NCBI GenBank assembly: GCA_030425685.1 | Contig: JAUIAD010000003.1 | Span: 62,001 to 126,000 of the forward strand | Origin: Gammaproteobacteria bacterium | GTDB taxonomy: Bacteria > Pseudomonadota > Gammaproteobacteria > Coxiellales > Coxiellaceae | Reading direction: 5' to 3' | DNA: 64,000 bases | Shown here: positions 1-7,919 of the stretch, piece by piece | Layout of the letters: each line of letters starts with the position of its first letter | How positions within the stretch are numbered: position 1 is the stretch's first letter | Notes under the pieces: model-generated | The model's input: the letters and a program-made list of their open reading frames with translations, nothing else | Databases searched by the model: none | Told to the model about the DNA's origin: nothing | Translations under genes and position numbers: made by a program

Positions 1-1318
1 ACCTATCAATCGCTAAAAATAGCGGTGTACCGAATGCATCGCAAGCCATATCTCGAGATCTATAAATATTTAAATTAATGCCGCTCAAATTATCAGGGAG
101 GGGTTTGCTATCTTTTATAGCGTTGATGATATCCGTGTATAACTTAAGGCTCGGAGCTTGATTGAATTTAAATACTTGCATCTGAGACGTTTTGACGTAA
201 GCATTGGCATGCACTTCTCGAGCCCAGGAATGAAAAAGAGTCTGGTACAGGTTTGTAACAACAAATTCATCTCCTGTTGAAACAGCATCTAAAATATGGC
301 GTTGAAAATCTACACCAGTAAAACTTAATTGCTCAAGAACTCTTAAGGCATTCATTCTCTGGATATCATAACTCCAATAGACTTCATCACCTATTCTAAA
401 TTTTTCTTCTTTAATTAATTCCTTATTTCTATAGTACCTAAAATGCTGAAACCCCTCCTTGATTTGAGAACCAGCACCAAAGCTATTTAAAACAAGCGTA
501 TCACCCAACATAAAAGGAGGCATATATTTAGCAATACCATAAGAGTAAAAAGCACTACTCGACCAATAGCGGTACTTTGCTATTGATGAATGTCGTAACA
601 TTTGCGATAAATTCAAATTAAATAGGTAAGATGAAAAATCTAATCCAGGGATAACATTAAAAGGCGCTTTATCACTGATGCTCTGACTAAAGAAAACAGT
701 ATGATCATAACCTAAATTTGTTGGCGTACAAATCCGCTCTTCCATGTCAGTGCTAAGCGCTTTCAAACACCTTGAAGAAAGCAGATAACCACTTTCTTTA
801 ATTTCATCAAAATGAGCAGACCCATGGTGCAAATAGATATCCTTACTTAAAAGATATTCTAGTAATGCAATATAATCACCACGCTCGTTTACACCTACTG
901 AATTTAATACGTTATGCAGACGCGGAAAAAATTGTCTTCTATTCTTTTTTGCATGCTCATAGATGTTAATTTCCATTGCTGACTGAATGGCCTTTACCTG
1001 CCTATGCATACGCCAGGCAGCAACAATCGTATCGCAGGCTTGTTTATACTGACAAACATCTTGCAATAGTTTAGCAATAACGCCAAGGTGTTTTTCAGTC
1101 TGCGGTGTATTACTCAGCGTTCCCGGAGGAAGACCACCAACCCAATTAGCTTGAGACTCAAGCGCACTTTCAGGAATCATCACTAAATTAACATGATGCT
1201 TCCTGATCTTATAGGAAAGCGCCAAATAACGCCCACCCCTGTCAGCATCAATATATTGTCCTGTGTATTCATTAGCATCCAAATGCTGCGGCAGTGTACC
1301 AGCAAACTTAAAACGCAT
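1..1318 (-). CDS. Unrecognised protein, 3' end cut off by window edge; possible ADP-ribosyltransferase-like motif
   Basis: An uninterrupted minus-strand frame of 439 codons starts at an ATG at 1318 and runs off the left edge, so the C-terminus is missing. It begins 4 nt after the stop of the 507-residue gene, so the two are probably co-transcribed and translationally coupled. I do not recognise the family. Around residue 165 it reads LHHGSAHFDEIKESGYLL. That resembles the His-Gly-Ser/Thr start of PARP/DarT-like ADP-ribosyltransferase folds (H-G-[ST], then ...I...G.L), followed about 40 residues on by VFFSQS. This is a weak resemblance, not an assignment. There is no signal peptide or membrane segment. 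The partner gene and the upstream PmrA-like box are compatible with a translocated effector, which is inference. Confidence 0.75.
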   Translation of the reverse strand, partial: MRFKFAGTLPQHLDANEYTGQYIDADRGGRYLALSYKIRKHHVNLVMIPESALESQANWVGGLPPGTLSNTPQTEKHLGVIAKLLQDVCQYKQACDTIVAAWRMHRQVKAIQSAMEINIYEHAKKNRRQFFPRLHNVLNSVGVNERGDYIALLEYLLSKDIYLHHGSAHFDEIKESGYLLSSRCLKALSTDMEERICTPTNLGYDHTVFFSQSISDKAPFNVIPGLDFSSYLFNLNLSQMLRHSSIAKYRYWSSSAFYSYGIAKYMPPFMLGDTLVLNSFGAGSQIKEGFQHFRYYRNKELIKEEKFRIGDEVYWSYDIQRMNALRVLEQLSFTGVDFQRHILDAVSTGDEFVVTNLYQTLFHSWAREVHANAYVKTSQMQVFKFNQAPSLKLYTDIINAIKDSKPLPDNLSGINLNIYRSRDMACDAFGTPLFLAIDR

Positions 1319-1322
1319 ATCG

Positions 1323-2846
1323 CTATCTCGGGCCCCAATTACGGTGTGCCGCTAACTGACGCATATCAGGATGCTGTTGTGCAGCAAACTGCGCTTGTTG
1401 CTGTTGAAAAAATCCTCCCCTTTGCATTCCAGGATTGTTAAATTGCTGTGATAACGGATTCACCGGCACGGCTCTTTTGCTCGTAAAAAACTTAGCGGCT
1501 ATATCTTGCCTGAATTGCGGCAATGCTCTCACTTTATTGACAGTGCTTTCATGCCACCTAGAAATTATATTCGCCCCATGACGATAAAATTCTGGATAAC
1601 TCTCAAAACTGATCAAATATGGCGTTGGCTTTTTAACAAATAAAGACGCCGAACCATCTGGATTACTATTTTTATAAGCCTCATCGAGAATTCTACAATC
1701 TTCTTCAAAGTCCTCTATAGATTGATAACCAAATAATATATATTTCGACGTCTCAGGATAATGCGGACGTGTATGCCCCATTTGATAAGTGTACTTAATT
1801 AAATTATGCACAGCAGTTAGAGCAACATTATCAAAATTACGACCTTGCTCGAAACACAATCTTACCAAACGAGAAAAGTCATTCTCACTTAAAAAACTAT
1901 TGTTAAGTCCTATAATGTACTTTTCCTTGGTTGATCCTTCAATGCGATAATAAACAAGCATATTGCCTCTTCTTGAGGCTGTTAGATGCAATTGACTTTT
2001 AGTGGTCGGTGCTATTTCAGGAAAACCATCACGCGCTAATCTTCCCGGCGGGTGAAAAATCACTTTGCAAGGTGGGATTTCCCCACCATAATAGGCTCCA
2101 GGCTGGATTCTCACACAATATAACTGTTGTTGTACCATTTGAATGTTATTGGATGCTGTTTGCAAAGCGCCTAATCCAGCCACTACCCCAACCTGAGCAG
2201 CGGATAATTGTTGCGTAGCAGCTACAACGTTTCGTTTAGAAGAACGCCCTGCAGGAACAGTTGAATTATCACCAGACATTGAGCTAAGCGATTGCAACTG
2301 TGAATTTTCTTGCGGTGAAAAAAACTGACTTGTGTTAGGCCGGGACTTTCTCTCTCCACCTCGGGTACCATCATCGCGGCCAGGTTGTGCTATTGATGCA
2401 TTTACATTTCTTAGCGTATTTACTGGCCCTAAAGCTTTACTCTCTGCCGCCGCAAAACAAACACCTGGCGTAAATTCCTTCGCACTACTACTTAATGAAC
2501 TTGACTGCGAGATTCGCTCTGCTTGAGCTACGCCTAAACCGCCTTGATGCTGAGTGGGATATGGCGCATTGACAGCAAGGCCAATTATTTCTTGGGTAAC
2601 ATAACCAGCAGGTGCAAAATTGTTAATTACAGGATAAGTCACACCAGTAACAGAGCTTACGCCTGAATTTTGCTGTGTAGCCACAAAAACAGGATTATTC
2701 GGCATTACCCCTGAATAAACAACCGTCGATTGAGGATGATACACAAGCATACTAGAGCTTTGATTATGCGCGGTCGCCCCCGGACAAAACACTCTAGCAT
2801 TAGGATTAAAACCACCACCACTTTGATTTTCTCCACCTCTTCTCAT
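1323..2846 (-). CDS. Orphan protein with disordered Ser/Asn/Gln-rich N-terminal half
   Basis: This is a 507-residue protein of no recognised family. Residues 1-250 are low complexity (Ser, Asn, Gln, Gly) and probably disordered. Residues 250-460 are more ordered, with motifs such as KVIFHPPGRLARDGFPE and KYIIGLNNSFLSENDFSRL. The C-terminal 40 residues are Gln-rich (FFQQQQAQFAAQQ). There is no signal peptide or membrane helix. The start ATG has a GGAG ribosome-binding site 5 nt upstream. It is the first gene of a two-gene unit with the partial gene at 1-1318. About 50 nt upstream are two direct TTAAT half-sites spaced 11 bp, like a PmrA box. A secreted host-directed role is inference only. Confidence 0.75.
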   Translation of the reverse strand: MRRGGENQSGGGFNPNARVFCPGATAHNQSSSMLVYHPQSTVVYSGVMPNNPVFVATQQNSGVSSVTGVTYPVINNFAPAGYVTQEIIGLAVNAPYPTQHQGGLGVAQAERISQSSSLSSSAKEFTPGVCFAAAESKALGPVNTLRNVNASIAQPGRDDGTRGGERKSRPNTSQFFSPQENSQLQSLSSMSGDNSTVPAGRSSKRNVVAATQQLSAAQVGVVAGLGALQTASNNIQMVQQQLYCVRIQPGAYYGGEIPPCKVIFHPPGRLARDGFPEIAPTTKSQLHLTASRRGNMLVYYRIEGSTKEKYIIGLNNSFLSENDFSRLVRLCFEQGRNFDNVALTAVHNLIKYTYQMGHTRPHYPETSKYILFGYQSIEDFEEDCRILDEAYKNSNPDGSASLFVKKPTPYLISFESYPEFYRHGANIISRWHESTVNKVRALPQFRQDIAAKFFTSKRAVPVNPLSQQFNNPGMQRGGFFQQQQAQFAAQQHPDMRQLAAHRNWGPR

Positions 2847-2895
2847 ACAAACTCCAATTTTATTTATTTAAATAATGCAGCTACTTTATCACTGC

Positions 2896-2915
2896 TTTAT
2901 TAAATAAATATTAAT
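2896..2915 (-). promoter_or_regulatory. PmrA-box-like direct repeat upstream of the 507-residue orphan
   Basis: Reading the minus strand, ATTAATATT and TTTAATAAA are separated by 2 bp, an 11-bp period of TTAAT. The PmrA box of Legionella and Coxiella is cTTAATatT-N2-cTTAATatT; the first half matches 8 of 9 and the second 6 of 9. The box ends about 50 nt before the ATG at 2846. The surrounding DNA is very AT-rich, so a chance match is a real possibility. Confidence 0.35.
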
Positions 2916-3145
2916 TTTATGGATTTTACAGAATGCTAATTACCAGGGTTATCTAAAATCATTTAGGAAAAACTAAAACTACGTACTTATTGAAAATACT
3001 ACTTATAATATCGTCAATCTAAATAAAGACTCCAACAATTATTATTTAAAAAAATATTAAATAAATGTATTTCACTTTAATTTAATATTTCTGCAGTACA
3101 CTGACACCACAGATATATATTAAACCATTTAACAGGAGTCCCACA

Positions 3146-3778
3146 GTGAGAAAAAAACAAAATCTAGAAATGACAGCTGTTGAACCACAAGCAGATGCAG
3201 AGGAAACCGCAAATATAAATATTGTAGAGACCAAGACTATACAACCTGAGCAAAAAGAAAAAACCCAGCCTAAAGGCCCCACAACAGAAGAACGAATTAG
3301 CAACTATAGAAGGGCAGTAGAACTTGCAAAAGGCCTTTACTTACAACATAGAAATGACAAGAAGAAAGAGCTGAAAAAACATCTTGCAGACAAAGGAATT
3401 CCACCCAAGGTTGTATCGAAAATAGCAAGCGAACTCAGAGCCAACGGAAAAAATCCATACTTAGAAACAGCGCTAGTGAAAATACATGCTGACAAAGGCA
3501 TCCTGCCTGAAGACATAGAGGCGCTAGCAAATCATATTGAGACCACCAAGAAACATCAATACTTGCTAACAATATCCCCCGAAAAGCATCTTATACCGGC
3601 AGTACGCGCTGCAATCTTTGACACTGAGTGTGAAAGCTTCACCAGAACTATTACCAACACTCTAGCCACTAAATTATCTGAAGAAAAAATATCTGCAGCA
3701 AACCTCCCTGAACAATTGGACCCTAACTACACTCTTCCTAAAATCGGTAGTGACTCAAAAAAGCAGTTGTTGATATAA
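3146..3778 (+). CDS. Lysine-rich orphan with 3' end replaced by an IS element
   Basis: This is a 210-residue, highly charged, mostly helical protein. The start is a GTG with an AGGAG ribosome-binding site 7 nt upstream. I do not recognise it. The middle (KKKELKKHLADKGIPPKV) has the look of small repeated helical modules. The terminal inverted repeat of the IS1-family element begins at 3746, so the last 10 or so residues (GSDSKKQLLI) and the stop codon come from the IS. The native protein was therefore probably longer or different at the C-terminus. No continuation of the frame was found on the far side of the IS. Confidence 0.55.
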   Translation: MRKKQNLEMTAVEPQADAEETANINIVETKTIQPEQKEKTQPKGPTTEERISNYRRAVELAKGLYLQHRNDKKKELKKHLADKGIPPKVVSKIASELRANGKNPYLETALVKIHADKGILPEDIEALANHIETTKKHQYLLTISPEKHLIPAVRAAIFDTECESFTRTITNTLATKLSEEKISAANLPEQLDPNYTLPKIGSDSKKQLLI

Positions 3779-3813
3779 AATGATCTCCTGACATTTTCAC
3801 AGGAGTGACTTAT

Positions 3814-4089
3814 ATGGCGACAATTCAGGTACTTTGGCCCGCGTGCTTGGGTAATCATGTTATAAAGTTTGGAGTAAATTCTGCAGGTAGCCAGCGATAT
3901 CGCTGCAAAGATGCTAGCTGTTCAAAAGACACTTTTCTGCTAACCTATCGACGAAAAGGTGACCTGCCTGAAACAAAGAAGAAAATTTTTTCTATGGCGC
4001 TAAATGGGAGTGGCGTTAGAGATACCTCACGTGTTCTAGGCATCAGCATAAATATCGTCATTTCGGAGTTAAAAAAAAAGAGACGGTGA
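3814..4089 (+). CDS. IS1-family transposase, N-terminal (InsA-like) part
   Basis: This 91-residue ORF starts at an ATG with AGGAG 8 nt upstream. It is similar to IS1 InsA: SAGSQRYRCK, then KKKIFSMALNGSGVRDTSRVLGIS as the helix-turn-helix region (quoted here in two parts: KKKIFSMALNGSG and VRDTSRVLGIS). In the zinc ribbon the usual first CPxC is WPAC, so one cysteine is missing. The ORF stops just after a run of nine A (4071-4079). The InsB-like part continues in the +1 frame from that run. Most single-ORF IS1 relatives read straight through here, so this copy is either frameshifted by one extra A or relies on slippage at A9. Confidence 0.75.
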   Translation: MATIQVLWPACLGNHVIKFGVNSAGSQRYRCKDASCSKDTFLLTYRRKGDLPETKKKIFSMALNGSGVRDTSRVLGISINIVISELKKKRR

Positions 4090-4090
4090 T

Positions 4091-4570
4091 TTGGAATCTG
4101 TTAATACAGGATTGCTTACTAAAAAGAGTATCGAGGGTAGCACACTCCAAGTAGATATTATTAAAGTGGAAGAAGCAGAGCTAGATGAAATGTGGAGTTT
4201 CGTTAAAAATAAGCAAACGCAACGCTGGCTTTGGCATGCCATTGATCATAGTTCTCACGAAGTTTTAGCCTATCATTTTGGACCTAGAAAAGATGTTGCT
4301 TTTAAAGCGCTTAAAGAAAAGCTTGCACGTTTTAATATCAATTTTTACTATACAGATGATTGGGGAGCGTACGAAAGGCACCTTCCAAAATCCAAGCATT
4401 TTATAGGAAAACGTAATACGCAAGCTATTGAGAGAAAGCATTTAACTTTGCGTGCTCGAATAAAACGATTAGCAAGAAAGACCATTTGTTTTTCCAAGCT
4501 TGAGAAAATGCATGATATTGTCATAGGTCTGTTTATCAATGTGTTTGAGTTCGGGAAGGCAATAACATGA
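4091..4570 (+). CDS. IS1-family transposase, catalytic (InsB-like) part
   Basis: The frame is open from 4073, just after a TAA at 4070. A possible TTG start lies at 4091, but the natural product is more likely a fusion with the preceding ORF. DDE-type catalytic features of IS1 InsB are visible: AELDEMWSFVKNK with QRWLWHAID, then YYTDDWGAYERHLPKSKHFIGK, then the QAIERKHLTLRARIKRLARK helix. Removing one A from the run at 4071-4079 would join ...SELKKK to RDGDLESVNTGLL, giving a single ORF of about 250 residues. Whether the copy is active depends on that site. Confidence 0.75.
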   Translation: MESVNTGLLTKKSIEGSTLQVDIIKVEEAELDEMWSFVKNKQTQRWLWHAIDHSSHEVLAYHFGPRKDVAFKALKEKLARFNINFYYTDDWGAYERHLPKSKHFIGKRNTQAIERKHLTLRARIKRLARKTICFSKLEKMHDIVIGLFINVFEFGKAIT

Positions 4571-4806
4571 ATAACAACTGCTCTGAGTCACTACCGTTTT
4601 AAGAATATGATTGATGACTATAATGATATTTGTGGGTAAAGCTAAAACACAAGTACGCTGCGCGCTTTAAAAGCATTTTACGCGAAACCTTGGCTCACAA
4701 ATGGAACCGCGCAGTACATAAAGTCATATACCCTGAGCTGTTACTAAATGAGTGTAGGGAGGCAGCATATTGGGTCCGTAAAGGTTTGCTGCTAGCGGAT
4801 ATTTAC

Positions 4807-4826
4807 GGGCGCAGCATGCTGCGCCC
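4807..4826. repeat. 20-bp perfect palindromic repeat, copy 1
   Basis: GGGCGCAGCATGCTGCGCCC followed by CTACG. The same 20 bp plus CCTACG flank recurs at 22778 and 34292. This copy lies between the IS element and the convergent 3' end of the outer-membrane protein gene. The 257 bp around it (4600-4857) contain no gene I can support. Confidence 0.85.
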
Positions 4827-4857
4827 CTACGAAGATGCATTATATGAAAAAAATATT

Positions 4858-5478
4858 TTACATATAATAGCTGACACCACCTTCTAGAATATGCATATAG
4901 GCGTCATCATCGCCACCCCAGCCCAAAATGCGATAACGAGCGTCAATAACAAAATGACTAGTGCAACGATAAGCAAGTCCGACCATACCTTGATAAGCAA
5001 ATTTAGCATCGCCAGAAATAACGCGCGCCTGATTTACATTCGTAGTAATGGTCGCCCATGGGTCAATAACACCAATACCAAAACCCAAAATAGGCTGAAG
5101 ACTGCCAGACCATGGGAAGTCATAATAAATATTTCCCATATAAGCCATCATACTGCTGTGTGATTGCGAGCTTGCCTTAAAGCAGTTGCGGAAATAATCA
5201 ATCCCACCTTCAAAGCGGTAGTTTCCATATTTGTAACCCGCTTGCCCACCAAGACCAAAACCCGTTTTGGCTTGATTTTCGAAACTGCTATCGCCACCTG
5301 GTATAGCTACACCAGCATGCATACCAAAATAAAATCCGGTCATCGAATAAATAGCCGGCGGTGGCGTAATTGGCGGCTCATTATTTTGTTGCTGACCTGC
5401 AGCATCCTGACCACCAGCAAATGAAATGCTTGAAAACAGTAGGGTAAATGCGCCTAGCAGCGCTGAAATACGTTTCAT
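4858..5478 (-). CDS. Small outer-membrane beta-barrel protein with signal peptide
   Basis: A 206-residue precursor with a Sec signal peptide (MKRISALLGAFTLLFSSISFA, cut after AFA/FAG). It then has alternating aromatic/glycine strands: GFYFGMHAGVAIPGG, GLGGQAGYKYGNYRFEGGID, VIDARYRILGWGG. It ends in YYM, an aromatic-terminated strand typical of outer-membrane proteins. This pattern fits the OmpA-like/opacity 8-stranded beta-barrel class (OMP_b-brl). The start has AAGGAG 7 nt upstream. It follows glmM in the same direction after 62 bp and may share its transcript. No extracellular ligand or role can be assigned. Confidence 0.8.
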   Translation of the reverse strand: MKRISALLGAFTLLFSSISFAGGQDAAGQQQNNEPPITPPPAIYSMTGFYFGMHAGVAIPGGDSSFENQAKTGFGLGGQAGYKYGNYRFEGGIDYFRNCFKASSQSHSSMMAYMGNIYYDFPWSGSLQPILGFGIGVIDPWATITTNVNQARVISGDAKFAYQGMVGLAYRCTSHFVIDARYRILGWGGDDDAYMHILEGGVSYYM

Positions 5479-5540
5479 TGGAATCTCCTTGTCATAGGCT
5501 AAGCTAGTTTGAAAACTGACTAATTATGAACATTTATGTA

Positions 5541-6884
5541 CTAAACAGCAACTGCTTTTTCAACATCAGACGCTAAACTTTCCGCCACTTCCCTGACAAC
5601 GGTTTCATCATTCCCTTCAACCATCACCCGAACCACTGGTTCTGTTCCAGATGGTCTTAACAACACACGCCCCTGCCCTTTTAAATACTCCTCAGCCGCC
5701 GTCACAGCATTGCCAAGCTTGGGGTAATTTCCTAAATCAACCGGCTCAAAAACAGGGACATTGATTAAAATCTGTGGACGTTTAATCATGCCACGCTTTA
5801 AGGCTTGTAAGCTTGCACCTGTTGTTTGCATAATACGGAGAATTTGCAAGGCGGTAATCATACCATCACCGGTAGTGGTATATTCCAAATTGACAATATG
5901 GCCAGAAGCCTCGCCACCCAAAGTCCACTGATTTTCTTTTAACTTTTCTAAAACGTAACGATCACCGACCGCTGCCCGCTCAAAGTTAATGCCATTCTCG
6001 GCCAAAGCTTGTTCTAATCCTAAGTTACTCATCACCGTACCGACAACACCAAACTTCTCTTTAGAATGTTTGGCTCGATGCAACGCTAAAATACAGAGGA
6101 TTTCGTCACCATCAACCACTTCACCATTGCTGTCAACCATCATCAAACGATCACCATCGCCATCCAACGCAACACCTAAATCAGCACCTTGATCAATTAC
6201 CGCTCTCTGTAACTGACGTGTATCCGTCGCTCCGCACTCTTTATTGATATTGTAACCATCAGGCTGATAAGCAATAGCGGTAACATTCGCCCCTAACTCG
6301 TGCAAAATTTTAGGCGCGACATAATAACCGGCACCATTAGCACAATCGACAACAATATTTAATCCTTTTAAATTTAAATTTGATGGGAAAGTACTTTTAC
6401 AAAACTCAATATAACGCCCTGGCGCATCGACCATGCGCAATGACTTTCGCAGCTTATCCGATGGTACTGTTTCCATCGGTGAGTCAATAAGATTTTCGAT
6501 TGCTAACTCAAGCTCATCGGAAAGTTTATAACCATTTTTATCGAAAAATTTAACACCATTATCTTGATAAAGATTATGCGACGCGCTAATAACCACGCCA
6601 GCTGCAGCGCGAATAGAATGTGTTAAATAGGCAATCGCTGGTGTTGGCATCGGACCTAGCAGTTGCGTACTAACCCCTGCTGCGGTTAAACCTGCCTGCA
6701 ATGCTGACTCAAGCATATACCCGGATATTCGCGTGTCTTTACCAATCAAAACGACACCCGACTCTTTTTGCGCCAGTACTTTACCCGCCGCCCAGCCGAG
6801 CTTTAGCATAAATTCCGCATTAATATGCGTCTTGCCAACGCGGCCACGAATACCATCTGTGCCAAAATATTTTTTATTGCTCAA
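5541..6884 (-). CDS. glmM: Phosphoglucosamine mutase GlmM
   Basis: Interconverts glucosamine-6-phosphate and glucosamine-1-phosphate in the cytoplasm, on the path to UDP-N-acetylglucosamine for peptidoglycan and lipid A. I place the start at a TTG (6884) with AGGAG upstream, because it gives the family N-terminus ([16 protein letters not shown]) and a length of 447 residues against about 445 in E. coli. The phosphorylated serine is S102 in VVISASHN. The metal loop is DGDGDR (D241, D243, D245), GGEASGH follows, and the phosphate-binding RPSGTEP is near the C-terminus. The start overlaps the end of folP by 11 bp, indicating coupling in the rlmE-ftsH-folP-glmM operon. Confidence 0.96.
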   Translation of the reverse strand: MSNKKYFGTDGIRGRVGKTHINAEFMLKLGWAAGKVLAQKESGVVLIGKDTRISGYMLESALQAGLTAAGVSTQLLGPMPTPAIAYLTHSIRAAAGVVISASHNLYQDNGVKFFDKNGYKLSDELELAIENLIDSPMETVPSDKLRKSLRMVDAPGRYIEFCKSTFPSNLNLKGLNIVVDCANGAGYYVAPKILHELGANVTAIAYQPDGYNINKECGATDTRQLQRAVIDQGADLGVALDGDGDRLMMVDSNGEVVDGDEILCILALHRAKHSKEKFGVVGTVMSNLGLEQALAENGINFERAAVGDRYVLEKLKENQWTLGGEASGHIVNLEYTTTGDGMITALQILRIMQTTGASLQALKRGMIKRPQILINVPVFEPVDLGNYPKLGNAVTAAEEYLKGQGRVLLRPSGTEPVVRVMVEGNDETVVREVAESLASDVEKAVAV

Positions 6885-7758
6885 GTGACAACTCCTTTTG
6901 TAACTCTTTACTGAAACGCAATTGCTGCGCGACTTTGATAGCATCGCTGATTGCTTTTACATCATGCGTTCTAATAATGCTTGCGCCAAAATAAGCACAT
7001 AAGGTATCAGCAGCTATACTGCCAAACAAACGCTGATCTGCTGGCACTCCTCCCAACAACTTACCAATCATGGACTTTCGTGACCAGGCTGTCAATACTG
7101 GAAAACCCATGGCAATAAACTGTTCTAAGTGTGCTAAGAGGTAAAAATTTTCTTCCATGCTCTTGCCATAATTACCTCCACCAAAACCTGGGTCGATAAT
7201 AATGCGATCTTTGGTAATGCCTTTAGCTAGACAGTTTGCAACTGACTGTGAGAGATCTTTTTTGATGTCATTTATCATTTCAGCAACTGGTGCTGAATCT
7301 GGCTGTCGAATCGGATTAAAAAAATGCATTAAACAAACTGGGGTTTTTAATGCTGCAGCGGTTGCTAGTGCATCACCGACACAAAGAGAACGTTGGTCAT
7401 TAATAATATCCACACCGGCTGCAACGGTTTGACGCATAACTTCAGAACTACTGGTATCAACAGAAACGAGGATATCAAAGCGGCTTTTAATCGCTGCGAC
7501 AACCGGTAACACACGATCGATTTCAGCTTGTTGGCTTGGCGCCTCTTTTTTAATATCGACAAAAGGATTGGTTGCCTCACCACCAACATCTAGAATATGG
7601 GCGCCTTCCTTTACCATGTGCTCCGCTGTTTTTAACGCTAACTCAACATCGGTGTGCGGATTATAAAAAGAATTGGGGGAAACATTTATCACACCCATAA
7701 TTGCAGGTTGAGAGAAATCAACCACATCATCATTGCGTAGTCTCAATGAAAAAGTCAT
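6874..7758 (-). CDS. folP: Dihydropteroate synthase FolP
   Basis: Condenses p-aminobenzoate with dihydropterin pyrophosphate in folate synthesis; the target of sulfonamides. The 294-residue TIM-barrel shows the family motifs in order: [15 protein letters not shown] (pterin/diphosphate loop 1), [10 protein letters not shown] (loop 2), [31 protein letters not shown] and RTHDVKA. Several positions differ from the common forms: [11 protein letters not shown] instead of NVTPDSFSDGG, and GGEATNPF instead of GGESTRPG. The protein is thus a divergent but intact member. The start has GAGGAA upstream. It lies between ftsH and glmM in the conserved gene order. Confidence 0.93.
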   Translation of the reverse strand: MTFSLRLRNDDVVDFSQPAIMGVINVSPNSFYNPHTDVELALKTAEHMVKEGAHILDVGGEATNPFVDIKKEAPSQQAEIDRVLPVVAAIKSRFDILVSVDTSSSEVMRQTVAAGVDIINDQRSLCVGDALATAAALKTPVCLMHFFNPIRQPDSAPVAEMINDIKKDLSQSVANCLAKGITKDRIIIDPGFGGGNYGKSMEENFYLLAHLEQFIAMGFPVLTAWSRKSMIGKLLGGVPADQRLFGSIAADTLCAYFGASIIRTHDVKAISDAIKVAQQLRFSKELQKELSLEQ

Positions 7759-7876
7759 GGTAAAAGTTCCTCAGTAGTAAGTTGGATCATAGTAAAGAAA
7801 AATTAGGTTGTCTAACTATTAATACTAAGCTCAAAATCGAGCTGCCTATGATAAATTATCTCTGCCTGGTTGATGG

Positions 7877-7899
7877 ATCCCGCGGTCAAGCCGCGGGAT
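7877..7899. repeat. REP-like hairpin (ATCCCGCGG family) between ftsH and folP
   Basis: ATCCCGCGG-tcaag-CCGCGGGAT is a perfect 9-bp inverted repeat followed by GACG. It lies in the 161-bp gap between ftsH and folP, and related copies occur at 19552, 24233 and 39613. In the transcript it would form a stable hairpin that could shield upstream mRNA or attenuate transcription. Confidence 0.8.
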
Positions 7900-7919
7900 G
7901 ACGATCTTTTGCAATAAGA

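Larger units (their letters stand above)
3746..4595 (+). mobile_element. IS1-family insertion sequence
   Basis: About 850 bp bounded by imperfect terminal inverted repeats. The left end reads GGTAGTGACTC-AAAAAA-GCAGTTGTT (3746-3771). The right end, on the opposite strand, reads GGTAGTGACTC-AGA-GCAGTTGTT (4595-4573). Inside are an InsA-like zinc-ribbon/helix-turn-helix ORF and an InsB-like DDE ORF, as in IS1. The flanks (CTAAAATC on the left, GTTTTAAG on the right) are not direct repeats, so no target-site duplication is visible. The insertion may be old or its flanks rearranged. Confidence 0.85.

Noticed and set aside
3737-4604. Target-site duplication of the IS
   Set aside because: 8-10 bp on both sides (CTAAAATC / GTTTTAAG) do not match as direct repeats.
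4630-4887. 85-codon plus-strand ORF between the IS and the outer-membrane protein gene
   Set aside because: It starts at TTG without a ribosome-binding site, runs through the 20-bp palindromic repeat and overlaps the 3' end of the opposite gene. No family resemblance.
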